Source of the DNA: Geminicoccus roseus DSM 18922
GTDB lineage: Bacteria > Pseudomonadota > Alphaproteobacteria > Geminicoccales > Geminicoccaceae
Reading direction: 5' to 3'
DNA length: 64,000 bases
NCBI RefSeq assembly: GCF_000427665.1
Contig: NZ_KE386572.1
Span: 1,636,196-1,700,195, forward strand
The notes below the pieces were generated by a model. The model saw nothing but the letters and a program-made list of their open reading frames with translations. It searched no databases and was not told the DNA's origin. The position numbers and the translations under genes are program-made. This document shows positions 39,201-48,129 of the stretch, in pieces. Every line of letters starts with the position of its first letter. Positions within the stretch are counted from its first letter, which is position 1.

Positions 39201-41260
39201 GCGGTCTGCACGAGCAGATCGGTCAGCTGAAGGGTACCGTCCGCCTGCCGGGCCGCCTGGGCCTCGATCGACGGCGCGGATCCGAGCAGCGCCTCCAGGT
39301 CCTCCGGCAAGCCGCCCAGATCGGCGACATCCAGCGACAGCGCTCCATTTGGAGCCTCCAGCGTCCCGTCCGCGCGCACCGTCAGGTCCACCCGGCCGGA
39401 CAAGGGCATGCCGGCAAGCTCGGTCAGCGCGCCGAGATCGGCCATGGCGCCATCGATCTGCAGGCCGAGCGGGCCACCATCGAGATCGATCTCGCCCTGG
39501 CCATCCAGGGAAATCGCCCGGGTGCTCGCAGACAGGTTGCTCAAGGTGACGTGGCGGCCCCGCTCGACCACCGCATCAGCCTGGACGCGCACCTGGTCGC
39601 CCACCAGCGGTTCGAACTCCGGCGGAATGCCTTCGAGATCGCTCATGGTCAGCGTCAGGCCGCTGGTCGCATCGCCGGCGCCGGCTGCGGTCGACGCCAG
39701 CTTCAGGTCGAGGGCGGCCATGCCGCCCAGGCCGCGCCACGGCTCGGGCAGGAACGCCGCGAGCTTGGCCAGGGAGGGGACGTTGCCCTGAAGCGTCGCC
39801 TCGCCGGCAAGGCTGGCGGTATCCAGGTCGGCATGGCCGTTCAGGGTAGCGCCCAGGCCGGCGGCGTTGAGCGTCTCGATCAGGACATGGCCGTCCCGGT
39901 CGGCGGATCCGCTCGCGGCCAGGGTGATCTCGCTGTCCTCGGGCAGCGGCGCATCGGCCAGGTCCAGGCCGACGGCGCGGACCTCCAGCTGGAAGTCGCC
40001 ACCTTCCAGCGGCTCGCCCAGGGCCGAATTGGCGGCCAGGTTCAGATCGGTGGTGAGCTCGGCCAGCTGCAGGCGATCCATCCCCAGCCGGTCGCCCTGC
40101 AGCTCCAGCTTCACCGCCGGGCGGTCATGCGTGCCGCTCAAGGCGATCGTGGCCTGCAGCGCCCCTTCCAGGGGCGTGGCGGCGAGCGTGGAAAGGGGCT
40201 CCAGGTCCGGGATGGCGGCGACGATCGAGCCTTCCAGCGCGCCCTGTTCGGCCGGAATGCGCAAGGAGCCGTCCAGCTTCGCCGCGGCCAGCACCGCTTC
40301 CAGGCGCTCCAGCGAGATTGAGCCGTCGGGGCCGATCGAGGCGGCCAGCGCCAGGGTCGGCTGTTTGCCCACCAGCGGCCCCACCCCGTCGGGGAGGACG
40401 CTCTCCGCGGGACGGACCCGGGCGTCGATCCCGATCGAGGCCTGCTCGGCAACGCCCAGGTGAAGATCGGCGTCGGCCGCGGCCACGTTGGCCAGGTCCA
40501 GCGCCAGCTTGCCCTGCCAGTCGTCGAGCGGCCCCTGGCCATGCAGGTCGAGCTTCAGGTCGCCCGCCTGGGGCAGGCCGGTGAGCTTGGCGATCAGGCC
40601 GCCGGTCTCGCTGCCGGAAAGGTCGACGTTCAGGCGCCGCGCCGCCAGGTCCACGACGCTGGCCAGCGTCAGGCTCAGATCGTTCTCGTCGATCCGCTGT
40701 AGGTCGAGCCTGGTGTCGAGGGTCGAGCCGTCGTCGGCCGCGGCGAGCGAGCCGTTGAGGGTGAGAACGGCGGCCTCGCCCAGGACCGGTTCGGCAAGCT
40801 CGATCCGGTCGACCTGCAGGCGATCGACCGACACGGCCGGGATCGAGTTCGGCAGGCTGGCCGGATCGGGCAGGGAGAATGGCTCGGGCGGCGGCTCAGG
40901 CGCGGTCGAGACCGGCGTGCGCAGGACCGCGACCCGGCCGGCGCCGACCTCGTCGACGTGGATGCGGCCGCCGAACAGCTGGGTCCAGGCGATCTGCAGG
41001 CGCAGGTCCTCGGCTTCGAGCCAGACGCCCTGCTTGTCCGCGACCGTCAGCTTCTCGATCCGCGGCGAGAACGGCAGCCCGCCGCTGAGCCCGGTGATCC
41101 GGACCTCGCTGTCGGTGCCGGCGGTCAGTTCCTGGACCTTGCCGGCCAGCCATGCCTGGACCGGACCGAGCTGCACTGCGCCCCACACGACGGCCAGAAG
41201 GACCAGCGGCACCGCCAGAACCACACCGATGATCGTCGCGCCGCGACGCAGCCACTTCAA
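36239..41260 (-). CDS. tamB: Translocation and assembly module inner-membrane component TamB
   Basis: A 1673-residue AsmA-like envelope protein. A single N-terminal membrane helix (ATIIGVVLAVPLVLLAVVWGAVQL) is followed by a long series of beta-rich repeats. The C-terminal TamB (DUF490) domain occupies the last ~350 residues and ends QTGFGVQWKYDY. TamB spans the periplasm and works with TamA in outer-membrane protein insertion and/or lipid transport. GGAGG 7 nt ahead favours TTG 41260 as start; the in-frame TTG 41281 overlaps that site. tamA lies 115 nt upstream on the same strand, the usual pairing. Confidence 0.93.
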   Translation of the reverse strand: MKWLRRGATIIGVVLAVPLVLLAVVWGAVQLGPVQAWLAGKVQELTAGTDSEVRITGLSGGLPFSPRIEKLTVADKQGVWLEAEDLRLQIAWTQLFGGRIHVDEVGAGRVAVLRTPVSTAPEPPPEPFSLPDPASLPNSIPAVSVDRLQVDRIELAEPVLGEAAVLTLNGSLAAADDGSTLDTRLDLQRIDENDLSLTLASVVDLAARRLNVDLSGSETGGLIAKLTGLPQAGDLKLDLHGQGPLDDWQGKLALDLANVAAADADLHLGVAEQASIGIDARVRPAESVLPDGVGPLVGKQPTLALAASIGPDGSISLERLEAVLAAAKLDGSLRIPAEQGALEGSIVAAIPDLEPLSTLAATPLEGALQATIALSGTHDRPAVKLELQGDRLGMDRLQLAELTTDLNLAANSALGEPLEGGDFQLEVRAVGLDLADAPLPEDSEITLAASGSADRDGHVLIETLNAAGLGATLNGHADLDTASLAGEATLQGNVPSLAKLAAFLPEPWRGLGGMAALDLKLASTAAGAGDATSGLTLTMSDLEGIPPEFEPLVGDQVRVQADAVVERGRHVTLSNLSASTRAISLDGQGEIDLDGGPLGLQIDGAMADLGALTELAGMPLSGRVDLTVRADGTLEAPNGALSLDVADLGGLPEDLEALLGSAPSIEAQAARQADGTLQLTDLLVQTATAKVTGAGSFIPQTGAVQAKLEGDAQDLGFLQRWIGGEPQGQARLQVDADGTIEQPVASLSFRAGGLSGLPDQFADLVGDEVTLDTNAAVVPAETGDGRTARLESLKLQAGAADLTGSGTFGLDDQALSADLRLEVPDLSKASAAAATELAGSLALDARIGGDLAQPTAELHLAGQDVEAAGRPLGRVTADVNARDLIASPEGTLALAVMADQTPLTLETGFRKEDSLVALSGIQLRGPGGLRLDGELTADTAKPSATGRLAGGVQELAGLQPLTGQALRGQVKLDLRVDDSSGQSATATVNGSSIAVPGIIELSGMDLQASLSDLLGQPTIDARLVARDLIRQDVNLPRTTVQAQGPLDALKVTLATRGDAYFPLQLDAATTIRRSGETITVDLTRLDGSLADRPLELQQNARIELGPQRTALSGLDLRYDEARLAGDALLAGNRAEGSLRLSDLQLGSLERFGAPQLMGTLNAEIDLAGTTKAPQITLSAAGRGLGVQGVAGSASAPLDLDLNARTTGERVSGTLDLSGMGDDPLRLTVDAPLQLALQPFAFDLPESGRIDGGLDGSLDLARVARFAALDGQRIDGRLTSDLRFTGTIAQPRASGSLKLNDVAFADTSSGASVRNLNLTLQAEGQRIRITQLTATDGGSGRVDGTGQIDLGSPRIPFQTSLTMTDFRPLYRDDLLVELGGTLEVRGNNRAADVVGRFRVNRAEVSIAGNGSGGGGSIPVIEVDDGSDPAANGGSGPTVPYEVDLDVVVDMPERVFVRGRGLDSEWGGSIQVEGTASKPVVVGQIEVKRGFLNFLDRRFDITTGKVTLDGAVPPDPEIDLEASFEADSLTGIMKVTGRASDPNLELTSEPARPQDEIMAAILFGRDVSQITPVQGLQLAAALNELRGGGGASLLDTVRSNLGIDTLDFGGDGADDATVKAGKYLSDDVFLQVERGVAPGSGKATVEVEVVPNVTVQTEVTEDSQTGFGVQWKYDY

Positions 41261-41375
41261 CAGACGCCCTCCTTCGGACAAACATTACCACATGGTAACA
41301 CATCCTGCGTGTGCTACCAGTTATGGCGCTTTGGCGGGATGTCGAGGCGTTCCCGGAGGACGCCGACCCCAGGTT

Positions 41376-43292
41376 CTAGAAGGCCTGCCCGATGCTGACA
41401 TAGATCTGGTAGGCGTCGTCGATGCCGCTGCGCGGATCGACCGGCACCGCGACGTCCAGCCGGACCGGCCCGATCGGCGTGTAGTAGCGGGCGCCAAGGC
41501 CGGTGCCGACCCGCAGGTCGCCGCCGGAGAACGGCACCGCGTCCTGGAAGGCCGAGCCCGCATCCACGAAGGCGACCAGGCCGATCGTCTCGGTCATCCG
41601 CCAGCGCAACTCGGTGTTGATCTCGACCAGGGAGAGGCCGCCGACCGGGTCATTGTTGGAATCGAGCGGGCTGGCCAGCTGGTAGCCGATGCCGCGCACC
41701 GAGCCGCCGCCGCCGGCATAGAAGCGCTCGTCCGGCGGCACGTCGTCCAGGTTGTCGGCGGTGATCGTGCCGACGGAACCGCGCAATGCCAGCACGAAGC
41801 TGCGGTCCTCGGTCAGCCGGAAATAGTGGCTGTAGGTGCCGCGCGCCTTTACGTACATGGCGCCGGAGCCAAGCGTATCGAAGTACGGTCCCGCGTTCAG
41901 GACCAGCCGGCCGCCGGAGGTCGGATCGAGCAGGTCGTCGGTGGTGTCCCAGTCCAGGCTCGCCGGAAACGACAGCAAACCATAGGTTTCCCGCTCTCCC
42001 GCCTGCTCGACATTGGACAGCCGGTAGCTGATGCCGAGGGTGCCGACGAGATTGTCGGCCAGTTGCCGCTCGATCGCGGCCCCGATCTGGAAGGAGTCGC
42101 TGGTATAGGCCTCGACGTCCTCGTGCTGCAGGGCCGAATCGATCAGCAGGCTCTGGTTGCGCGCCAGGAAGTCCGGCTTGCGGAACTGGCCGCCCAGCAG
42201 GTAGCGGTCGGCCGAGATCAGCCCGTTCACGGCGACGCGCTCGCCTGCGCCGAAGAAGTTGCGGTGCTCCCAGGAGGCAGAGACGCCGGGTCCCTCGTCG
42301 GTGCGGTAGCTGGCGCCGGCGGCGATTGACCGCGGCGGCCGCTGGGTGGCCTCGAAGGTCACCGGCAGGCGGCCGGTCGGGTCGAGTTGCTCAGGAGTCC
42401 GGATCCGGACAGTCGAGAAGAGCTGGGTGTCGATCAGCGACGTCCGGGATTCGGCCAGCAGCCTTGGATCGAAGCGCTCGCCTTCGTGCACCGCCAGCCG
42501 CGCGCGCAGGAAATTCTCGTCGATCCCTTCGATGCCGGTGAGCGTGATCTCGCCGAATTCCGCCAGCGGCCCCGGCTCGATGGACAAGGTAAGGTCGAGC
42601 GTCCCGGCCGCGCGGTCGATCTGCGCCTGCCGCTGGCCCGTCTTGGCGAAGGGATGTCCCTGCTCGCGAAGGATCCGGACCAGCCGCTGCTCCACGTCCA
42701 GGATCTGCTGGGCGTCGACGGGCTCTCCTTCCTTCAGCCCGAGATCGGCCAGCGAAGGGAGCTTCGTTGCGGCAGCGTCCTCACCGGTAGCATCGAGCCG
42801 GATCTGCCCGAGCCGGTAGCGCTGGCCAGGGTCGAGGGTGAAGATCAGAACGCGCGGGTCGGGCTCCTCCTCGGCCGTCTCGGGTCCCTCGCCGGTGGGG
42901 CCTGGCTCCGCCACGGGCACTCCGTTGGCGGAGGACGTCTCCGCCTCGGGCTCCGCCTCCTCCATCCGCCACCGGACCGTGCCGTCGTAATAGCCCAGCG
43001 ACTGCATCGCCCGGGTCAGGTTGTCGACATCCTTCAGGGCCCGCTGGGTCAGGACCAGTTCGTCGGCCGGCGGGTCGTCCTCCCCGCGCTTGGCATCCGA
43101 GGCCCGCTCCAGCATCGGCGCCAGTTCGTCGCTGATCGGTCCCTCGAACTCCACCTCGTAGGGGATGCCCGGACCGGTCTCCAGCAGCGGCAGGTCATCC
43201 TCGCCCTCCTTGCTGCAGGCCGCGAGCAGGAAGACGACACCGGCCGCGGCCACGCGCGGCCAATGGCCCAGAACCCGAGGCGGCCGGCTCAC
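41376..43292 (-). CDS. tamA: Autotransporter assembly complex protein TamA, with a lipobox
   Basis: A 638-residue Omp85-family outer-membrane protein. The periplasmic part (~30-290) contains POTRA-like domains (FTLDPGQRYRLGQIRL; SIEPGPLAEFGEITLTGIEG). The C-terminal ~320 residues form the 16-strand-type barrel, with GGGGSVRGIGYQ (the RGY-like loop motif) and a terminal Phe. The GTG start at 43292 overlaps the preceding channel gene stop (GTGA). Oddly, the N-terminus ends in LLAAC, a good lipoprotein box, rather than a plain signal-peptidase I site. An acidic/Pro-rich insert lies between the first two POTRA-like regions (~125-150). Confidence 0.9.
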   Translation of the reverse strand: MSRPPRVLGHWPRVAAAGVVFLLAACSKEGEDDLPLLETGPGIPYEVEFEGPISDELAPMLERASDAKRGEDDPPADELVLTQRALKDVDNLTRAMQSLGYYDGTVRWRMEEAEPEAETSSANGVPVAEPGPTGEGPETAEEEPDPRVLIFTLDPGQRYRLGQIRLDATGEDAAATKLPSLADLGLKEGEPVDAQQILDVEQRLVRILREQGHPFAKTGQRQAQIDRAAGTLDLTLSIEPGPLAEFGEITLTGIEGIDENFLRARLAVHEGERFDPRLLAESRTSLIDTQLFSTVRIRTPEQLDPTGRLPVTFEATQRPPRSIAAGASYRTDEGPGVSASWEHRNFFGAGERVAVNGLISADRYLLGGQFRKPDFLARNQSLLIDSALQHEDVEAYTSDSFQIGAAIERQLADNLVGTLGISYRLSNVEQAGERETYGLLSFPASLDWDTTDDLLDPTSGGRLVLNAGPYFDTLGSGAMYVKARGTYSHYFRLTEDRSFVLALRGSVGTITADNLDDVPPDERFYAGGGGSVRGIGYQLASPLDSNNDPVGGLSLVEINTELRWRMTETIGLVAFVDAGSAFQDAVPFSGGDLRVGTGLGARYYTPIGPVRLDVAVPVDPRSGIDDAYQIYVSIGQAF

Positions 43293-45571
43293 GCGCTGCC
43301 CGCCGCCGCTTGGACCGCTTCGCTCGATGCAGGGGCCGCATTGCCGGAATCGCGGATGACGATCTGGCGGGCGGGGTAGGGGAAGGAAATCCCCAGCTCG
43401 GCGAAGCGCAGGCGCAGGCGGCGCTGGTACTCGCGCATGATTTCCCACTGGTCGCCCGGCCTCGTCTTGATCCGGGCCTTGATGATCACCGCACTGTCGG
43501 CCAGGCGGTCGACGCCGGCGATCTCCAGGGGCTGCACCATCTTCCGGTACCAGGGCCAAGTGAGGCGCATCGTGTCACCAACCTCCCGCATGATCTCCAT
43601 CGCCTGGTCGACGTTGGTGTCGTAGTCGATCCCGATCTCGAACACCGCGAAGGAGAAGTCACGGGTGAGGTTAGTGACGACATCGATCGAGCCGTAGGGC
43701 ACGGTGTGCACATCGCCATTATAACTGCGCAATGTCACCGTACGGATACTCAGGGCCTCCACCACGCCTGCCTTGCCACTCAGGTCGACGACATCCCCGA
43801 CGCGGATCGTGTCGCCGAGCAGGATGAACGACCCGCCGATCACGTCCTGCACCAGCTTCTGCGAGCCGAAGCCGATCGCCAGGCCGATCACGCCGGCGCC
43901 GGCCAGCAGCGGGCCTGCATCCACGCCGATCTCCGATAGGACCAGCATCAGGACGATCAGAACGATGAGGGCCAGCAGAAGGTTCCGCACGATCTGCAGC
44001 AGGGTCCGGGTCCGGCCGCTGTAGCGCAGGTTGCCGGCCTCGTCCTTGGCCTCGACCGACCGGGTCAGCGCGGCGGTGATCAGCTTCCAGGCCACGGCCG
44101 CGGCGATCGCGATGATCACCAGCTTGGCGGCGGTCCGCAGGAACTCGTTGCCGCCACCGCTCACCAGCCAGGGAAACAGTCCCAGGCCCCAGGCTTCCGC
44201 CACCACCAGCAGGGCCACCAGCCGGATGGCCAGCGCCAGCCCGCCCCGGGCGGCCGGCCCGAGCTTCTCGATCCGGCCCGGCTCGCCCTCGGCCTTCTCG
44301 GCCTCGTCGACCGGATGGTCCGGCCCCTCCGGCGTCGCGGCGGCGGGTTCCACCTCCACCCGCATCAGGATGAGACGGGCGACGATGAAGGCCACGACCG
44401 TGACCAGGGTCCCGCGGGCCAGAAGCTGGAAGCCGCCCGGGATCGCCAGCGCCCACACCAAATAGAGCACCACGATCCAGGCGGTCGCGATGACGTGCCA
44501 GCCTGCCGCCAGTCGGCCGGGCGTGAGAAAGCGCACCAAGGTGCCGTTGCCGTTCTGGCCGAGCGCGCTGATCCCCCGGGCGATGGGGACGCGCCATTGC
44601 TGCACGGTCACGATCGCGAGCAGGGCGAGGATGGCGTAGACGGTGTGGGTGAGAAAGCTGTGCAGCGTCCAGGGCATCCCCAGGATGCGCGCGGTCTCCA
44701 GCAGGACGCCGCCCCAGATCGCCAGGAACGCCAGGATGCGCAGGCGGCGGAAGGCGCGCCAGGCGGTGTGGTCCTCGACCGGGAGCACCCGGAAGTTGGC
44801 GGTCCGCGGCGCGAACAGGAAGCGTGCGATCACCAGGACCAGCGCGTAGGCCAGCATCCCGAACGCCACGGTGCGCGCGATCTCCCGCACCACGGGATCG
44901 CCGGGGCTGAGGCCCAGGGCCAGCAGGACCATGAGGATGAAGACGAACTGGGGTATCGCTCCCAGGACCACGCGCAGGACGCGGCGGGTGAGGCCGTTGG
45001 TGGAGCGGTCGGGAACCCCGGTCAGATAGGTTCCGAAATAGCGGCGCACGGCCAGATGCGTGACCAGCATCGCCAGGAGGCCGGCCAGGAACACCATCCC
45101 CAGCCAGAACAGCTCGTCCGTCCAGGAACCCTGCCGCCAGCTCTTGCTGACCTGGATCTGCAGCCATTCCACCAGTGCCGGGACGTTGTCGAGGGAGCCG
45201 CCCACGTCCAGGAAGACCTCGCTGACCCGGGCCAGCCGGTCGTCCAGCGCGTCCAATCCCTGTTCGAGCGCGGTATCGGGAGCCGGCGCCTCCTGGCTGC
45301 GCTGGGCCACCAGGAGCGTGCGCAGCAGTTCGGTCATCTCCGCCCGCTTCGCCGGATCTTCCAGCACCGCGATCGCGTCCTCGATCGACTGGGCGTCGAC
45401 CGGCTTGGCCGCATCGGCGGAATCGCCCGAGCCATCCAGCCCGGGCAGGGAAGGCGGTGCCTGAGCCATCGCGGCCGGGATGATGCCGGCCACCAGCAAG
45501 AACAAGGAGAGCGCCATCCAGGCGTGGCGCGCGCCCAGACGGTGGAATCGGTGGATCGTCGAGGAGCTCAT
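43289..45571 (-). CDS. Large MscS-family mechanosensitive channel
   Basis: A 760-residue multi-domain MscS-like channel. A signal peptide (~1-36, ending AAMAQA) precedes a helical periplasmic part (~40-165). About ten membrane helices follow. The pore helix region is AGPLLAGAGVIGLAIGFGSQKLVQDVIGG (~590-620), followed by the beta domain (FILLGDTIRVGDVVDLSGKAGVVE) and the cytoplasmic alpha/beta domain. It opens under membrane tension on osmotic down-shock. It is upstream of and overlapping tamA. An Ala/Glu-rich cytosolic loop (~415-445) is a lineage-specific feature. ATG 45571 follows a stretch without a strong ribosome site. Confidence 0.9.
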   Translation of the reverse strand: MSSSTIHRFHRLGARHAWMALSLFLLVAGIIPAAMAQAPPSLPGLDGSGDSADAAKPVDAQSIEDAIAVLEDPAKRAEMTELLRTLLVAQRSQEAPAPDTALEQGLDALDDRLARVSEVFLDVGGSLDNVPALVEWLQIQVSKSWRQGSWTDELFWLGMVFLAGLLAMLVTHLAVRRYFGTYLTGVPDRSTNGLTRRVLRVVLGAIPQFVFILMVLLALGLSPGDPVVREIARTVAFGMLAYALVLVIARFLFAPRTANFRVLPVEDHTAWRAFRRLRILAFLAIWGGVLLETARILGMPWTLHSFLTHTVYAILALLAIVTVQQWRVPIARGISALGQNGNGTLVRFLTPGRLAAGWHVIATAWIVVLYLVWALAIPGGFQLLARGTLVTVVAFIVARLILMRVEVEPAAATPEGPDHPVDEAEKAEGEPGRIEKLGPAARGGLALAIRLVALLVVAEAWGLGLFPWLVSGGGNEFLRTAAKLVIIAIAAAVAWKLITAALTRSVEAKDEAGNLRYSGRTRTLLQIVRNLLLALIVLIVLMLVLSEIGVDAGPLLAGAGVIGLAIGFGSQKLVQDVIGGSFILLGDTIRVGDVVDLSGKAGVVEALSIRTVTLRSYNGDVHTVPYGSIDVVTNLTRDFSFAVFEIGIDYDTNVDQAMEIMREVGDTMRLTWPWYRKMVQPLEIAGVDRLADSAVIIKARIKTRPGDQWEIMREYQRRLRLRFAELGISFPYPARQIVIRDSGNAAPASSEAVQAAAGSA

Positions 45572-45623
45572 GCCCCGATTTTGGTGCAGTACGTCGCCCG
45601 GGGCAACGCCAGGGCGCTTCCGG

Positions 45624-46436
45624 TCACGAGCCGCCGTCGGCGCCGGTCTGCAGGTACCAGCGCTGATCCTCCTCCAGGCCGAGCGCGCTGAGCATGCCGG
45701 TCCAGCAGGCCCCGGTATCGATGCCGATGCGGTGGCGGCGCTCCGTCGGGCGGTCCTCGACCGTGTGGCCATGCACCACGACCTTCGCCAGCTCGTTGTC
45801 GTGGCTGAGGAACGGCTCGCGCACCCAGAGCAGGTCCTCGACGCTCTGCTGGTCGAACGGCTTGCTCGGCATGATCCCGGCGTGGACCATGAAATAGTCG
45901 CCGATCGAGAACCCCAGCTCCAGGCCGCTCAGGAAGCGGCGGTGCTCGTGCGGGACGCGGCCGCGCATGGCGAGCTGGGCTTCCTTGAAACGGGCTTCCT
46001 CGCTTTTCGACGGGTCCATCCGGACCCCGTAGCTCAAGAGGGTGGCGTCGCCGCCATGCTTGTACCAGCTGGGCCCGTAGGCCGGATCCTCCAGGAACTC
46101 GCGCAACCACAGGTCGTGGTTTCCGAGCAGGTGGATCGCCTCGAACCCTTCGGGGGGACCGTCGATCAGATGCTGGATGACCTGCCGGCTCTCAGCGCCG
46201 CGGTCGACATAGTCGCCGAGATAGACGATCCAGGGCTGGCAGCTGTCGCCGCGGGCATGGTGGTCGGCGGCGATGATCCCCTCCAGCTTCCGGAGCAGGC
46301 CCAGGCGCCCATGGACATCGCCGATGGCGTAGATACGGATGCCGCGGGGCAGGCGCGGCGGCCTCCCGCCGACCGAGGGACCGACCGGCCCGGCTTCCTC
46401 GCGTTCACGGCTCTTGCGGAACAGCTTTCCCAGCAA
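45624..46436 (-). CDS. Metallophosphoesterase (PPP-type serine/threonine phosphatase-like)
   Basis: A ~270-residue phosphatase of the PPP/ApaH type. It has all core metal motifs: GDVHG (~54), GDYVDRG (~86), GNHD (~120) and late VVHGHT (~228). The family includes protein phosphatases PrpA/PrpB and diadenosine tetraphosphatases; the substrate cannot be set from sequence. AAGGTGAG 6 nt before TTG 46436 makes this the likely start. The frame is open to 46517, but that part includes low-GC non-coding-like sequence. It lies 53 bp upstream of the MscS gene on the same strand. Confidence 0.85.
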   Translation of the reverse strand: MLGKLFRKSREREEAGPVGPSVGGRPPRLPRGIRIYAIGDVHGRLGLLRKLEGIIAADHHARGDSCQPWIVYLGDYVDRGAESRQVIQHLIDGPPEGFEAIHLLGNHDLWLREFLEDPAYGPSWYKHGGDATLLSYGVRMDPSKSEEARFKEAQLAMRGRVPHEHRRFLSGLELGFSIGDYFMVHAGIMPSKPFDQQSVEDLLWVREPFLSHDNELAKVVVHGHTVEDRPTERRHRIGIDTGACWTGMLSALGLEEDQRWYLQTGADGGS

Positions 46437-46691
46437 CGCCGTCTCACCTTGTAGAATTAATGCCGCGGGTCCGGCGGCAGCTTGTTGCCTGGCCACCACA
46501 ACCGTCGTCCGGAGCATGCCGGAGCGCCCTGCTCCCGCTATAGACGGGGGTGGTGTCGGTTGTCAGCGCCGTCGTCCGATGTCTAAAGAACGTGCGATCG
46601 AGATGCACCGGCGGTTGTTCCCCGGACGCTTACTTCAATGCGCTTCCGGTTGATTCTTGCCGGAAGTGACCAAGGGTAGAGGATGGCCCCG

Positions 46692-47999
46692 ATGCGCTGG
46701 ACGTTGCTGACCACCACGGCCCTGGGTGCCCTTGTCGTGCTGTCGGGCATGGCGTCGGCCCAGGATACCGGTGCGATCGGGGAGGCCCAGCAGGCGCTGG
46801 ACAACCGGGCCTACCAGATCGGCGGTCAGGAGGTCGATCCGAACGTGGCGGTGCAGGATCGCCCGCGGCCCGACTATGACCCTCTGGGCATCCGGCGTGG
46901 CTCCTTCTACTTCTTCCCGAGCATCGACGCCTCGGTCTCGTATGACAGCAACGTCAACGCGACCCAGAACAACGAGAAGGATGACATCATCTTCGGCCTG
47001 ACCCCGAGGATCAACATGGTCACCGACTGGTCGCGCCACCGGCTCGAAGCTTCCGCCTATCTGAATGCGGCCAAGTATCTGGAACAGGACGAGAACGACT
47101 TCACGGATTACGGTCTGGATCTGGGTGGGCGTTACGACGTTTCCTCGGCCGGCGCGTTCCGCGGCGAGATCTCCTACGACCATCTGCACGAGGGCAAGGA
47201 CGACAACGACCGGATCACGGTCGGTGAGGGCGACGTGGTCGAGTACGACCTGTACTCGGCGACCGGTGGCTACCAGCACCGCTTCAACCGGATCGCCCTG
47301 TCCGGCAACCTGGTCTATCGTCTGTACGACTGGGACTCGTTCAACATCGGCGGCGTGACGATCGACCAGGACTACCGCAACCGCCAGGAATACGGCGGCA
47401 ACCTGCGCCTGACCTACGCCCTGTCGCCGCGGCTGGGCCTGTTCACCCAGGCCGACTACCTGTTCTACAACTACGACAACCCGAGCCCGGGCGGTAACGA
47501 GCAGGATTCCGAGAAGTACGGCCTGCGGGTCGGTACCAGCGTCGACTTCACCTCGATCCTGTTCGGCGAGGCCAGCATCGGCTACGTGAAGCAGGCCTAC
47601 AAGAACGACGCCTTCGACGACGAGGACGGCGTCTCGGCCGATATCGGGCTGACCTGGAACGTGACAACGCTGTCGACGCTGCAGCTCGTCGGCTCCCGCG
47701 ACTTCCTGCCTTCCAGCACCGGCGGCTCCTCGCGGCTCTCGACCGACATCGCGCTGATCGCTCACCATGAGTTGCTGCGCAACCTGATCCTGAACGGGAC
47801 GATCGCCTACGAGAACGAGGACTACAAGCAGTCCCCGCTCGAGAAGGACATCTATCAGATCGGGTTCGGCGCGGATTACCTGATCACCCGCAATTTCGCC
47901 GCCGGCGCCGAGTATCTCTACAAGGACCAGGATTCGACCGCCCAGGGCGGCGACTACGACAAGCATGTCGTGATGCTGAGGCTGCGCGCGCAGATGTGA
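46692..47999 (+). CDS. Outer-membrane beta-barrel protein (BBP2-like)
   Basis: A 435-residue protein with a signal peptide ending at SGMASAQD. The rest shows alternating aromatic/polar strands and an N-terminal plug-like stretch. Strands such as FYFFPSIDASVSYDSNVNAT and the closing HVVMLRLRAQM are typical of the BBP2 outer-membrane barrels often found with exopolysaccharide export genes. GAGGA 9 nt upstream favours ATG 46692 over ATG 46683. The Wza-like lipoprotein follows 130 bp downstream, so it may help polysaccharide secretion. No synthesis genes are nearby. Confidence 0.78.
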   Translation: MRWTLLTTTALGALVVLSGMASAQDTGAIGEAQQALDNRAYQIGGQEVDPNVAVQDRPRPDYDPLGIRRGSFYFFPSIDASVSYDSNVNATQNNEKDDIIFGLTPRINMVTDWSRHRLEASAYLNAAKYLEQDENDFTDYGLDLGGRYDVSSAGAFRGEISYDHLHEGKDDNDRITVGEGDVVEYDLYSATGGYQHRFNRIALSGNLVYRLYDWDSFNIGGVTIDQDYRNRQEYGGNLRLTYALSPRLGLFTQADYLFYNYDNPSPGGNEQDSEKYGLRVGTSVDFTSILFGEASIGYVKQAYKNDAFDDEDGVSADIGLTWNVTTLSTLQLVGSRDFLPSSTGGSSRLSTDIALIAHHELLRNLILNGTIAYENEDYKQSPLEKDIYQIGFGADYLITRNFAAGAEYLYKDQDSTAQGGDYDKHVVMLRLRAQM

Positions 48000-48129
48000 C
48001 GCTGCCGGTGACGCAGGGATTTCCGAATCCTTGCCTAACCGGCATCTCGACCACAAGATGACCGCTGCCCGGGCCGCGCGCGCAGCCCGGCTGGCTGTCT
48101 GACCTCGCCTGAATCTGGGACGATCCGCA

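Noticed and set aside
38684-40321. 545-codon plus-strand frame inside tamB
   Set aside because: Antisense to a full-length TamB with anchor and C-terminal domain; no motif of its own.
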